From contig OX344764.1 in the NCBI GenBank assembly GCA_947034895.1, positions 3,844,001-3,908,000 of the forward strand: a stretch of DNA of 64,000 bases. The letters run 5' to 3'. This document shows positions 25,601 through 36,745 of the stretch, one piece after another. Origin of the DNA: Rhytidiadelphus loreus. Taxonomy: Eukaryota > Streptophyta > Bryopsida > Hypnales > Hylocomiaceae. Position 1 is the stretch's first letter, and each line of letters opens with the position of its first letter. A model generated the notes under the pieces. That model worked only from the letters and a program-made list of their open reading frames with translations. It did not search any database and had not been told where the DNA came from. The position numbers and the translations under genes are program-made.

Positions 25601-26524
25601 CCTAAAAGAGAGAGAGATTTTTTCAAGTGGAGGGCCATGTTTTTCCTGTGACATGATTACTGTTGAAGTTATAGTGTGACATATGCACCTCCACAAAAGA
25701 TGACGTGGTCTGCAGTTATTATTATGGTGACAACATGAATATATTATAGTAGGATGGGGTATTTATTTTCTTTTATGATTGTAACTTTCTTTTACTATTG
25801 TTTACATTTCCAAATTTTTGGACTAGGCACTCAGCATAAAGGTTCACAGTGTATGATGTCAAATTTTTTTGTAAATTTTTGAAACAATTTTTCAAGGTTG
25901 AGAAATGTAGTGCACTGATTTGTCCTATTAGTAAAGGGGGGAATTTGTGTCACTTAGAAAAATATTGTTTGTTTAAAAATTTAATTTTGTGGAAATTGGT
26001 ACAATACAATAATATTCTAACTTGCTCTAATTCAAATTAGAATGTGACTTCGGTAAATTAGTGCCACATGCATTATTAGGAAAAATTAGTTTAGCCTTGT
26101 AGGAATATAATTATATTTGAATCAATGTCCAAGACCAAAAATTATGCCCTCCTAAGCTAAAAAATGTTAAAGTCTAAGTGGTAAAATTTTGAAATGAGAG
26201 TCCTTAAATGGAAGGTAGATGTAGATTTCTAGCTTTTGGGCAAAATAAATTATGACATGAAAATAATTTAGAATTAATTTCTCCATTTTCACATGTTTTC
26301 CTTACCTTCTCTATCATCTATATATGAACTTGCTCAAAACCTTGTACAATAACCATAAAGCATTGGGGAATCATTGAAGTTGCAACATCAAAGAATAGGA
26401 AAAAAATTTGCTTTTTCAACATAGTTTATTTGAATGTACCTTATCTATTTTTTATAGCTCTAGAAATAAGCACTTGAAAACATTAATAATTCACCCAATG
26501 GATGCTTGCTCTCTTAGGGGTTAA

Positions 26525-27101
26525 CCCATTAAGGACCGGTTGACCACTTTCTAGTCGACTTTGGTACTTTTTGTCTCCTACAATTTGTAGAACATTTGAT
26601 TTCCAAAAACTTAAAGAGGAACGCATTTAAAGTGTCTTCATACACTCCTAACAAAACCAATTTCAAGAGAATGTGTGCAAAAATGAGTGAGTTGTGCTTG
26701 TTCAAACTTGAAATAACCCGACCTTTCATATTGGGATTTTCAATGAAAAATGCATATTTATTTCAAAGGACAACTATTTATGTGTTTGAAGGAATTAGTT
26801 GAAAGATTTTGGGTCAATTTCCGGACGATCTACTCAAATTTATGTCCAATTGTAGCAAACCCTAGTTTTGCACTAGTGCCAAAGGTTGTTTATGGCACAT
26901 CAATCTTTGAAGAGTTATTACAAAGATGTGAACTGTTGGATCACTTTCATTTTTTGTGTGGTTCAAGAACCTATCCCATGGAATTTATCTATTTAATCTG
27001 ATCTAAAATTACATTTATTAAGAGGGCACAAAACGACACTTTTTTTAAATTGTATACAAAAACTACACCCGCCCCTCAAATCGACCACGGATGGTGATGG
27101 G
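26525..27101. mobile_element. Possible TTAA-flanked element
   Basis: Bounded by TTAA at 26521-26524 and 27102-27105, with inner ends CCCATTAAGGACC and ...GGTGATGGG. The left border abuts the end of another element (CTTAGGGG then TTAA), so two TTAA elements may share one target site. The terminal inverted repeats match only over the first few bases, so the right border is tentative. Confidence 0.35.
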
Positions 27102-27148
27102 TTAAGCTACTTGGGACTTCCTTGATGCAATCATGCAAAACACATGAA

Positions 27149-28057
27149 CCCTTAAAGGACCAAGGCCTTTTTTTGCAAAAAAACACTCAAAACAACCATT
27201 TCTATAGCAAAGAGTAAAAAACTTTGAAAATTGTGATTTCTGCACATCTAACCATAGGATCTTACACCTAACTAGTATGTGAATGTGTGGAAAAAATTCC
27301 AGAAACTTTGACTACATAGATTGCAAGATATTTGTGTTTAAAGTGAAAAAAACAAGTTTTTTTGCACATTGCAGGATTAGATTATTTGACTTGGAATCTT
27401 CTTAAATTAAATTTTTTGCACTACAAGGTTTTAAGCTTTAAATTTTTATTGTGGAAAATTGAGTTGAAAGTCTAGGAAAAAAAGAAAAATTCAATAAAAC
27501 TTAATTTTTGTTCTTTAAAAAATTATTAAGTAGAAGTAGGTATAAAATAGAAGGAAAATTTTAATAATTAATATCTCTAAAATGGAATAAAAATGCACTA
27601 ATCTCAATAGTGAGATTGTTCTAGGAAACAAACTAAACCATATTCGATTTTTTTTAATGAAAAATTGTAAAAATTGCATTAAAAAATTAATCTTACAATT
27701 TATTTTTTCAAGAAGGTGCTCTAATTGCCTAAAAAATTAGATTGTCCATAACTTTCTCATAACAAATCCAAATGGAATTAATCAAAGCTTTCCATGTAGA
27801 CAAAAATATAATCTATGAGAAAAAAAATTTAATTCAAAATTTAATTTTTTTTTCGTGCCCCTTTCCCCGATTTTGAGCTTATTTGGGCATAACTTTTGTT
27901 CTTGGGCATCAATTGAAAAAATAATGATATTTCCATGAAGCTAATCAATTTTTTGTATCTTCAAAAACAAATTCAAAAAATAATGAAAAAATTTCAACCT
28001 GTAGGTACTTGTCCAAAATCCCATTTGTCCCCCAAAGGGACAATGGTCCATTAGGGG
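27149..28057. mobile_element. TTAA-type element, family C copy 1 (909 bp)
   Basis: Starts CCCTTAAAGGACC and ends GGTCCATTAGGGG followed by TTAA (28058-28061); the left flank is GAA instead of a full TTAA, probably eroded. The body matches the element at 42547-43468 in order and spacing (for example 'CACTCAAAAC..CCATTTCTA', 'AAGTAGAAGTAGG', 'GAGATTGTTCTA', 'TGTCCCCC'). No transposase frame exists, so it is non-autonomous. Confidence 0.7.
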
Positions 28058-28277
28058 TTAAATAGGAATCAAGAATGGAATCTTTTGCACTCACAATTCC
28101 GGGCAGAAGTTGGAAATTTTGAAAAGCACACACTCATCAACATTTGCATATGGTTGAAAAAGATTTTGGTGACATTAGCTAGAAAAAGTGAGTTCCAAAA
28201 TGTAAAAGTTTCTTTCAAAGTTTCAATGAGGAAGGAGGGAGGGCCCAAAGGTAGAATGAGAGCCAACTAACCAACCA

Positions 28278-28430
28278 GAGGTACATTTTGCTTTTTGTCA
28301 ATGTACCAGTAATGTACATTTTAGGAGGGAATCACTTATGGTGAGCATTGCATTTCAACTTTTAAAATCCGTAATTGATTCCATGAAGGTCCAAAAAATA
28401 TAAAACCACTTGAGTTAGATGCCAATTTCA
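28278..28430 (+). repeat. Dispersed repeat family B, copy 2
   Basis: Begins AGGTACATTTTGCTTTTTGT and runs through 'AATGTACATTTTAGGAGG', 'CATTTCAACTTTTAAAATCC', 'AAGGTCCAAAAAATAT' and 'ACCACTTGAGTTAGATG'. Closest to the copy at 32620-32775. Confidence 0.75.
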
Positions 28431-29299
28431 TTTTTCTTCCTACCCCCCCCCCCTTCCACATACTATTAGATCTTAAAATGTTGCTTTAAGAATAGACTAC
28501 CTTACCCAATTTTGTTTGCCCCTAACTTTGTGAAGTATCCCAAGACATGATTACCACGATGCAAATTCCATCTCTTCAAAATATTAGAAATAGGATCAAA
28601 TTCCTACTTGAAAATATTCCATCCATTATTTTTTGGAACAAGATTCGCCTCAAGCTTGCACAACATTGGTGCAATGTCGAGTGCAATGTTTGTGGAGAAC
28701 CACTACATTGAGTAGGGAAAACTGTAGACGTTTGAAATATGATGTACAACCCTTGAACATTTTAGTAACTATTGATGTACAACAAAGGTAGATATTTATA
28801 TAGTGTATAATGTCAAATAATTAGTATGGGTCTCCTTAAAAAACAAACTATTTAGTGTAGTTATTTCATTGTTAGTCAATGGAATTGGGAAAAACTCAAT
28901 TGCAATTTGAAAAAACCCGCTGGAAAAATCTATCTATTTTGAATCGCAAGAAAGGAAAAAAAATTGGACTCATTATTGGAACCCTCGTTGGAAACATCTA
29001 TTAAATTTCTACTTCGAGTCAAAGAAAGGGAAAAAAAATTGAACTCGGTACTTGAAAAACCGGTTCAATGTAACGGGAATTGCAGGAAAATAGCTCAGAA
29101 TACTAAATTAAAAAAAATCCCCAACTCTGCAAGAAGGAGTCTTTGTTGTAGCACGCAGGGAGAGACTTACGCAGATAGATTAGTGACAATTGAATCAGAT
29201 GTATTTGGCCTCAAGGGGTTGGTATTAAGTACACAGGGTGAGAAACCCTAAGGGGTGAGAAACCCTAAGGGATGAGAAACATGCCGTTAACCCTAAGAC

Positions 29300-29880
29300 T
29301 GTCGATTGTGTCAACAGTCTTGGCATGTGTCCGAGAGTGCGAAATTTCGCCTCCCCCCCAAAACACGCTGATTCCATCGGGAGAGTAGCAGAATCCGTTC
29401 CTTTCCGTTTCGGAAATTCCAAAGCCACCAGCAAAAGGAAGACTACACTACTGTCCATGACAGAGCTCAGGATCTGGCGCCTCCCAAAGTCTGAAATATC
29501 TCGCCTCCCCGGCCCTACCGCTGCTTTCCCAGATTCCTCTGTCCTCTTTCACTTGCTTCAATTCCCTCAATTGCAGAATTCTTCTCTCCACATTCCGAGA
29601 CGAGAATCCTTACTACTACTGTACTGTAGTTCCCCCTTTTGCATCGCAACTGAACCCGCCCCTGCATCGATCGATCCGATTGATGAGTTTATTATTACAG
29701 TACTGTACATCCCGCTCCTCCCTCTGAACCGTCGACCGTCGTCTGCTGCCCTCCATCCCTTTCGCCAAAAGAGGAACTGCAAAAGGCCAATTCAAAAGGC
29801 GGGGAAGCTACGTCTTCGACTGGGCTCCTTCCAGGTGGTGGGTGCCGGTGGCGGCTTCGTTCCTGCTTGAATGCATGCGC
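29300..29880. other. Orphan GC-rich island 1
   Basis: GC-rich, pyrimidine-rich stretch like the gene starts elsewhere in the window. A 181-codon open frame (29325-29870, +) has no recognisable domain and uneven composition. It may be the promoter/5' UTR of a gene or non-coding RNA, or a remnant. No downstream exon could be joined to it. Confidence 0.35.
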
Positions 29881-31331
29881 TGCAGCCGGTCATGTGAGAT
29901 CGGCATGAATCGTAAATTTCGGTGCAGGGATGGCACTCATGCCATGCACTAGGGCAGTCTCTCTTTTGCGACCTTCCTGCACGGACGGGAAGAAGAGACC
30001 CTGTTTGCGCTTCAAAGAGACAGTGAAAGAACTCCAACCATGTGTTTACGCTGACGTAAATTAAGAGTCTCTTTATCGAAGGTCCCACTTCAAATCTCAA
30101 GTGCCACAAAGACGACGTACGGTACCGTCCTCTAACGAAAGACTCTATACGAAAACTACATGTAGGGAAGTGCTTAATTGTAGAGTGTAATGGTGGAGAT
30201 GAAGTTACATTAGGTTGTAGGTATTTTATGAAGTGTTGAAATTGGTGGGGGGAGGAAGTTGGTTCTTTTCTAGTTTTCTTTTGTGAAGAAAGAGTGTATG
30301 CACATGGTGTATTATTCTAATTTACTATCAATGGGTGTACATTTCAATCACAAATGAAGGACAATTGAAAGTATTGATTGTACACTTCTAAAACGTAATG
30401 GCACAACAAGTGTAGCTTTTGAATTGTTGTGCAAAAAGGGTCTCCTACCTTGAGTGAGTTCAGTACTTGAGTTCAGTAGGGCTTGACTGGGAGCAGGCGT
30501 AGTCCGTGGGTAGGCCTGCTGCCACTGATGCAGCGGCCAAACGCACTCGCCGGACAAAGCATGGAGAATTTTCCACGACAGACTGCATCTTTAATAATCA
30601 CCGAATAGTACAGTACCATTGAATTCTGACAGGGGAAACCTTTACGGTAGCGATGTACAATTTTTGCAATTTTTTTTTTTTGATACACGCACCGTAGAAT
30701 GTTCTTTTATTTGTTTTTGAAGGGGCGTCGTGCCGTAGAACTGATGAAGCCGGCTGTCGAACTGCTCGTGACTGTGAAGTGGCTGCAGTGCAGTACAGTA
30801 CCGTGGTGATTGCGAACTGTCGGATACTGGGATACTTATTACGCTACATGTACAGTAAGCTTATTCAGTTTCCCCCACGCGGTTCGAGGGCGTCCGCCAC
30901 TCCGCCCGAAACGGAGGAAACGTGAGAAACAGTCAAACGTGGTGGTTCTCATAAGTCTAATGAGTTACTTTGCTTTCAGTTATACACAGTCCAACCAAAT
31001 TTGGAAGTTTTTGTCTGGAAGGATATTCCGTCCTTCAACTGCTACGTTGTTTCCTGCCGATGCGTCCACGGAATCTGGACTCCAAGTGGGTCATGAAGGA
31101 GGCGAGACAAACGCTGCCTGTGGGTCATGAGCTCCGATCATCATGCAACAGATCCAGCAGGCAACACCGGTCTGTTAGAGCCGGCCTCCATTGGGATATG
31201 GGACGGGACCTCCGACTTCGAAGCTCTGCCGTGTTGCCATTGAGAGAAAAGGGTCCGCCTCGGCATCCGGCTGGCCCGTTCAGTCTCCGGTCCGTGCAGG
31301 TTGGAGGGTCGACTAGAGGCCCTCTCATTAA
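29881..31331. other. No gene recognised
   Basis: Mixed composition with open frames on both strands at 30800-31500 but no domain or splice model. Several CAGTACAGTAC-type short repeats occur around 30785-30860. Confidence 0.4.
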
Positions 31332-31718
31332 GAGCATCACCACCCGTCTTGTAAAATGGATGACTTGTCCAAGGTGGCTTGCAAAAGTGCCCCTCCCATC
31401 TTGCCAAACCAATGAATTTGTTAAGAGGTTGGGCAAAAAGCCTTGGGTGGCTTGCAAAATGGTTTTCTTTTGCAAGCCAAAGCATGGCTTACAAACCACA
31501 TGAGACAAGAGCATCAATACTTTCCCCCAAAGTATGAACCTTTAGCACTATAGCCCATTGGATGGACCTTGCAAAGCAGTCCAAATTTGGAAACTTACCC
31601 GTCTTGCAAAATGTTGTTATAGCATGCCATGGGTCGAGCGGTTTGGCTTGCAAGTTGGATGGCCCCGCACTTTGCAAGCCAAATCACCCTGCATTTTGCA
31701 AGATGAGTGGTGATGCTC
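31332..31718. mobile_element. Harbinger/Tourist-like MITE (387 bp)
   Basis: Terminal inverted repeats of about 27 bp with few mismatches: left end GAGCATCACCACCCGTCTTG, right end the complement of GAGCATCACCACTCATCTTG. Both sides are flanked by TAA (31329-31331 and 31719-31721), the 3-bp duplication typical of PIF/Harbinger elements. The interior repeats GGCTTGCAAAATGG-like words. No coding capacity; open frames across it are incidental. Confidence 0.85.
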
Positions 31719-32619
31719 TAAGAACAAAACAAAGTTGTTAAAAGGTCTTGTCACAAAGGAGATGTGAGCATTAGCGTGTTGCCTCATATCCTTCTGCCTT
31801 CCGGACATCCAATGTGCAATGGAAAGCTGGAATTTGAGGTCCGAGACTCCATCCAGTTGTTGGAGGTCTAGGAACCCAATTGAATATGGCTCTTGGAGTT
31901 GCTCCGCCATTAGGAGTCTAAGCTAAGACCTCTAGCCTCCATAGCTATAAAAGTTGAAAGCTCTAGACCCTCGACTGGAGCTTGCTTTCAAAACTGAACA
32001 TGAGGCCAAGATTCCATACATCTTTGAGCTCTTTGCCCGTGGTCAACTTGGACGGGTCTCTAATTCCAATTTCCAATGGCAACCATCTTGTAGAACCAAG
32101 CCTTTTGTGGATGGCAGAAAATTGGAGTACGAAAGTTTTACATTAGTGAAAACGAAAAAACAGAAGATGGAAGAACAATCGTGGATGATAAATTTTGGAA
32201 ATATTGGATTCATATTACATTCCACAACTAGGAAGGAGTGCTGACAAAAGACAAATTAATTAGCCACTATATGGGGCAAATTTTCACATCTATCTTTGAG
32301 TGTGGTGGGATGAAATCTCAACATCCCATGGAGGGCTCGTAACATTCAACTTTAGTCAACTCCAATCTAGACATGTGACTTTGTCTTGCACCCTCCTCCC
32401 CTACTTGTGGGTCACTCTCAAATAAATGAGCAATGCCCTAAATAGACAATATAGGAACATCCAAAATTTTAAAAAAATCTTAGATTTTTTTATCACAAAT
32501 AAATAAATTCATCTTGTAATATGCACAAACATGACCAATTGGTCTAGTTATTTTTATTAATCTAAGGTAGTATGCTCCAAAAGCGCCCATGCTCTAAAAG
32601 TGATCAAGATACATAATTA

Positions 32620-32775
32620 GATACATTTTGCTTTCTTCAATGTACCAACATTGTACATTTTAGGAGGTGGTCGCTTTTAGTGACCACTACGTTTCAACAT
32701 AAAAAATTTATAACTAATTCCTCGAAGGTCCAAAAAATATGAAACAACTTAGGTTAGATACCAATTCCCTTTTTT
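32620..32775 (+). repeat. Dispersed repeat family B, copy 3
   Basis: Blocks 'AGATACATTTTGCTTTCTTC', 'TTGTACATTTTAGGAGGTGG', 'AAGGTCCAAAAAATATGAAA' and 'TTAGGTTAGATACCAATTCC' align with copies at 16916 and 28278. A more distant relative may lie at 42240-42350. Confidence 0.75.
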
Positions 32776-33083
32776 CTTCCCATACAAATTTACTGAAAAT
32801 TGATTCAAATTGATTCAAGGAGTTTAGCTTCCCTGAAAACACAATCACCTCTTAAATCAGGTCTGGCATTAAGAGCAGACTCCTGTCTCAAGTGACACCG
32901 TTTTCAGTTTTGAGGGTCCACATTCCTGCACAGTCCCCCATGCACGATCTGATCCAGCCCTAGATCTGGGAACCCCACGCCAGATCCAACGTCAGTCGGC
33001 AGCGCCTCTCTCGGCAAGCGGGTCCGATCACTCCGATGATGAGTCCTCTTGGGTGGTCGGTAATTTTTTACCGGCCGGTTCAA

Positions 33084-33112
33084 CCCCAACCCCAACGCCA
33101 ACCCCTAACCCC
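33084..33112 (-). other. Potential G-quadruplex (minus strand)
   Basis: Four CCCC tracts at 33084-33087, 33090-33093, 33102-33105 and 33109-33112 on the plus strand give four G4 tracts with loops of 2, 8 and 3 bases on the minus strand. It sits in an orphan GC-rich island, where such motifs often mark promoters. Confidence 0.6.
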
Positions 33113-35480
33113 AGACGACCGCCACGTGGTCCCCCCGATTCCCGCCACGGCGTGGCTGCTGCGTCACCCGCCCACCTGGCCCACTCACTCCCCCTCCCCG
33201 AACCAATCACGCCCTGCGATCGGATCTCTCCCTCCTGCGGTGGGATGATCCAGAGGTCGCGGACTCGCGGCCGGGTTCGAACTTCGAAGATCGGCAGGTG
33301 GATCTCATGCTTCCTATAAACGTCCGACCCCCATGTGGGCTGGCAGGGGTCGCCGCCAATTACGGTTCACCAGAGAAGCATCGTGTTTGCTCTTTTCATG
33401 CTGAATTGAAGATTTAGTTATTGGCTCCATGACTTCCCGACTGACCCAGGAACTGCCTCTGCCGTGACGAATGCAGCAGATGCATTGGTTGAGTTTCGGT
33501 AACTGAACCCAAAGGTTCCAGAATTATTATTCACGAACACAGAATTGCAACGAGGGTGCCGTGGGAATCGATCTGGAGTTGCAACTTAACTTATTAGTTA
33601 CGGCAGAATTCGATCCGTTGCTTATAACTGCAATCGGTCCTGACGTTATGATCGATCACTTGATCAGTGCATAGCGTCACTTTGCGATAGCATTCCACCG
33701 CTAGATTGATTTAGCAAAATTTGTCCTAAATTCTTTTCTTTTCTTTTCAACAAATGAAACGGGTTTCATTGCAAAGAAACAATCAATACATACCAACCGG
33801 ATAAAAATGGCCTGGCGGGGAGGAACCAAGACGAATCCTAAATTTATTTTTTACTCTGGAACTTTTGAATGATACATCTAGCAATGTATTGAGCAACTGG
33901 AGGTAATTGTCGGAATCGCATTTCGGATCACTGCCTGAACGTGACCGGACATCAGGAAGTAAATTTACTGAAGTAACTGCAGGTCCGGGACTCCGTCCGG
34001 GTTGAATGGCTTTCTCTTATTCGTTTCCCTGGAGCTTCGCGGTCGTTATTCAGTTATACCATGATAGTTTTTTTGACTAGTCAACGCATCAGTCTGCTCT
34101 TTCAGTAACCCACGCAAGGGCGATAGCAGTGGGTTTTTTAAAATTGAAAATTGAAAAAAAATATATATTTATCTTTTTGGAGAAGGAGCCAGTTGTTTCT
34201 TCGATACTCATGTGATACTCGGTGATTCCTATATCAAAAACTAGGTGATACCAACGTAAATTGAGATCCGTTTTTTTTGCAAATAAAAGGTATAAACGTT
34301 AGCTATGTTAGGGAAAATTTTCTTAGTTATCAATGTTAGCGCGTGTCTCAATAGGTCCTAACTGTGCGATCATTCTTAATAACTTGGCCTGCCTTGCAAA
34401 TTACCTAGTCCGTAACTTTGCCTAGAACCAACATACACTTATCCTTGACGTGAATCTTATCCCCTGAGGCTCATGTTCCCATCCTCAATTCCTGAACGAT
34501 TAAGCTCCGATGAGGCCCTGCGATTCCTATTGGCAAGACTACAGTAGTTGGCATGCAAAGCTGATTCATGTTCTTATCTCGTGAAGGCACTTGTGCATTG
34601 CACGACATAACAGGCGTGTGGGCTTCGTCAGCAGTGCTGGGCTTGAGAAAAAGCAACACTGTCGGTTTGATGCATGAACCAGTATCGCAACACATGGACG
34701 CGCTCCAGACCGAGCGTCTGAAAGACCTTTTAGCGGACTGAAATCGTTGAATCTCGAACATTCAAATTCTGACATGAAATTTTCTGACGTAAGGTACTTC
34801 TCGATGACGTAGATCTTTGCAAAGCTCCTGATGCTAGTAACGGTCGGTAATGGGCACCTGCAAATTGTTGACTAAAATGTTCCCCAGTTGCCTCAATTCA
34901 TGAGAGCCTACAACCGTTTTTAGACACTCTCATTTTCAGCACTTTGAAAAATGTATAGTTTATTTCTAGGGTGTCCCAAATATGCATATGAAGAGAATGT
35001 AGAATACTCCAATTTGACTCCCAGTCTAAAGATTGGTCCTCCCCAAAGGGCAATTTTATAATAACAACAATGCTCAATTGCTTGTTAATTAGGACATTTA
35101 CCTAGTGTAGTTACCTTCATGGCAATTTATTATGCCTTCTTTCCCCATTCATGCTCAAATTTTGTAGGTGTTGATATTTACACAAGTTAAAAATAGTTCT
35201 CATTCCTTTAAAGTATGTTTGCACTTAGAGTTAAATAGTGTTGTTATTAAGGATCTTAAGAATGAATTTAGACCTACTTTTGGACCAGATTCTCATTGTA
35301 AACACTGGCCCCTAACACCAACTGCAAACCTACCTTTTACTCATCCGCATCATCATGCAAGTTAGCTGGCCCATACAAAATCCGAGTTGGCAGCACCCAC
35401 GTGGCACCTCAATCATTCGCCTCTCGCCCTCACGTTCTTATCACCAGATTAGGGTTTGGATACCCGTCGTACGTTACGAC

Positions 35481-35900
35481 GTAACCACTCACGATGTCGC
35501 AAGAAGTTTTTGGAGATGGCGACTCAGCAGGTCTCACCCTGGCCCGCGGCAAGCACGTGGCGACGAGGACACTGAAGCGCCAGCCAAGTGGCGTCCGCTC
35601 GTCTATGAGCATGCGGCGAGTCTCCCCTCCTGAATACGCGTGGTGGAATCACGTTCAGCACAATTCTCCGATCGCATGCCTCACTTTGAATTTTGCATTC
35701 AGGAGAAGAGGTCAATTAGAAATGTATTGCCATTCATGGTGGTCGATCTCAACGGCGGAGCTCGATTCGTGCAAGTTGCGCGGAAGCGTAGGATTGTTAA
35801 TGGTAAAGCTAGGCGGACGAATGTGCAAATTCAAGTAGACATACTGTATCCGAAATCGACCAAGTACTGATAACCCCGTCTTAAATCCGAATCCGGTTGG
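35481..35900. other. Orphan GC-rich island 3 with possible first exon
   Basis: After an AT-rich leader containing TTAGGGTTTGG, an ATG at 35494 opens a 114-codon frame starting SQEVFGDGDSAGLTLARGKH. The first ~50 codons are basic and GC-rich; the rest looks random. It may be the first exon of an unseen gene or chance. No family is recognised. Confidence 0.25.
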
Positions 35901-35929
35901 GGAAAGCGAGAGGGAGAAATGTAATACAT

Positions 35930-36745
35930 TGTACGATTCGATGTCGGAGCATTGGAAATCAATGCGATGTTTCCAAACCCTATTTCGCATTTGTCAAAAC
36001 GCCATTGAGGTTGAACGATCTCGAGGGCTAATCTCGATTAGCGCAAGTTGCTCGCAAAGCATGCGATCGTTATTTGTAAAGGTGGACGAAGGTGCATATC
36101 AAGCAGCATTATCCGAAATTGACCTAATTCTGATTACTTCGTTTTATATCCGAATCAGTGCATGTATTCAAAGTGCGATGCGAAGTTTTTCAAACCCTGT
36201 TGAAATTCTGGAATCTGCCAAGCTCATGCCAAGAAAAGCACGGAGCCTTTTGTTCTAATGAAGCTTTGCGAGCAACTTGCACCAATCACGCTTAACTCCT
36301 GCAGCGAATTCAAACCTGGTGTCCTCAAGTCGAGATCACACATTCATTCAACAACCCTAGCAAATTGCCAAATTCTCTTTAGGGTTTGGAAACTTCGCAT
36401 TGCTTTCGATGTGATTATTCCTCGCATGACAGTATCCCTTGTAGAATTGAAGCTCGCACATGCAACATGACTGAATACACAATTAGGTCAGCTTCGGAAG
36501 CTGCAGTGGACAATGCGCTTACCTTCCACTGATCAAGCTGATCCGGCAAATTCAAACCTGGCGTCCTCAAGTCATGATTACACATTCATTCGACTCGCCT
36601 GGAACATTCCCAAATTCCCACCACATTTCAGAAACTTCGCACTCCTTGCAATGCGATTATTCCTTGCGTGACAGGATTTCAAACTGCAATGACTAGCTTT
36701 TGTTTGGAGGATCTACGTAAGCTCGCACATGCGGCTACATGAGAA
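35930..36745. repeat. Local duplications in both orientations
   Basis: Segments 36308-36475 and 36551-36735 are direct repeats about 242 bp apart: both have TTCAAACCTGG(T/C)GTCCTC, ACACATTCATTC, GAAACTTCGCA, GCGTGACAG/GCATGACAG and AAGCTCGCACATGC. The motif around GAAACTTCGCA also occurs inverted at about 35955-35980 and 36175-36200 (TGCGAAGTTT, CAAACCCT). So four related pieces form an imperfect local inverted structure. Confidence 0.6.

Larger units (their letters stand above)
22661..29290. other. Gene-free repeat-rich stretch
   Basis: Mostly AT-rich DNA without coding structure. It contains a TTAA-bounded segment (26525-27101), a 909-bp TTAA-type element (27149-28057), one copy of repeat family B (28278-28430), a C11 homopolymer near 28443, and a 19-bp tandem motif around 29236-29280 (GAGAAACCCTAAGGGGT type). 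Confidence 0.6.
31722..35480. other. Gene-free stretch with a GC-rich island and a G4 motif
   Basis: No gene supported. It includes a family B repeat (32620-32775), a GC-rich island (about 32880-33360) with a C-tract cluster at 33084-33112, and AT-rich sequence. Short frames at 34470-34790 (-) show no domain. Confidence 0.5.

Noticed and set aside
29325..29870. 181-codon open frame in a GC-rich island
   Set aside because: Sequence is low in structure, no domain, and GC-rich DNA gives long frames by chance on both strands.
36480..36570. tRNA-like gene (AGTGGA/TCCACT stem, TTCAAACC word)
   Set aside because: No acceptor stem pairs, and the B-box word lacks its leading G; at most a decayed tRNA-derived repeat.
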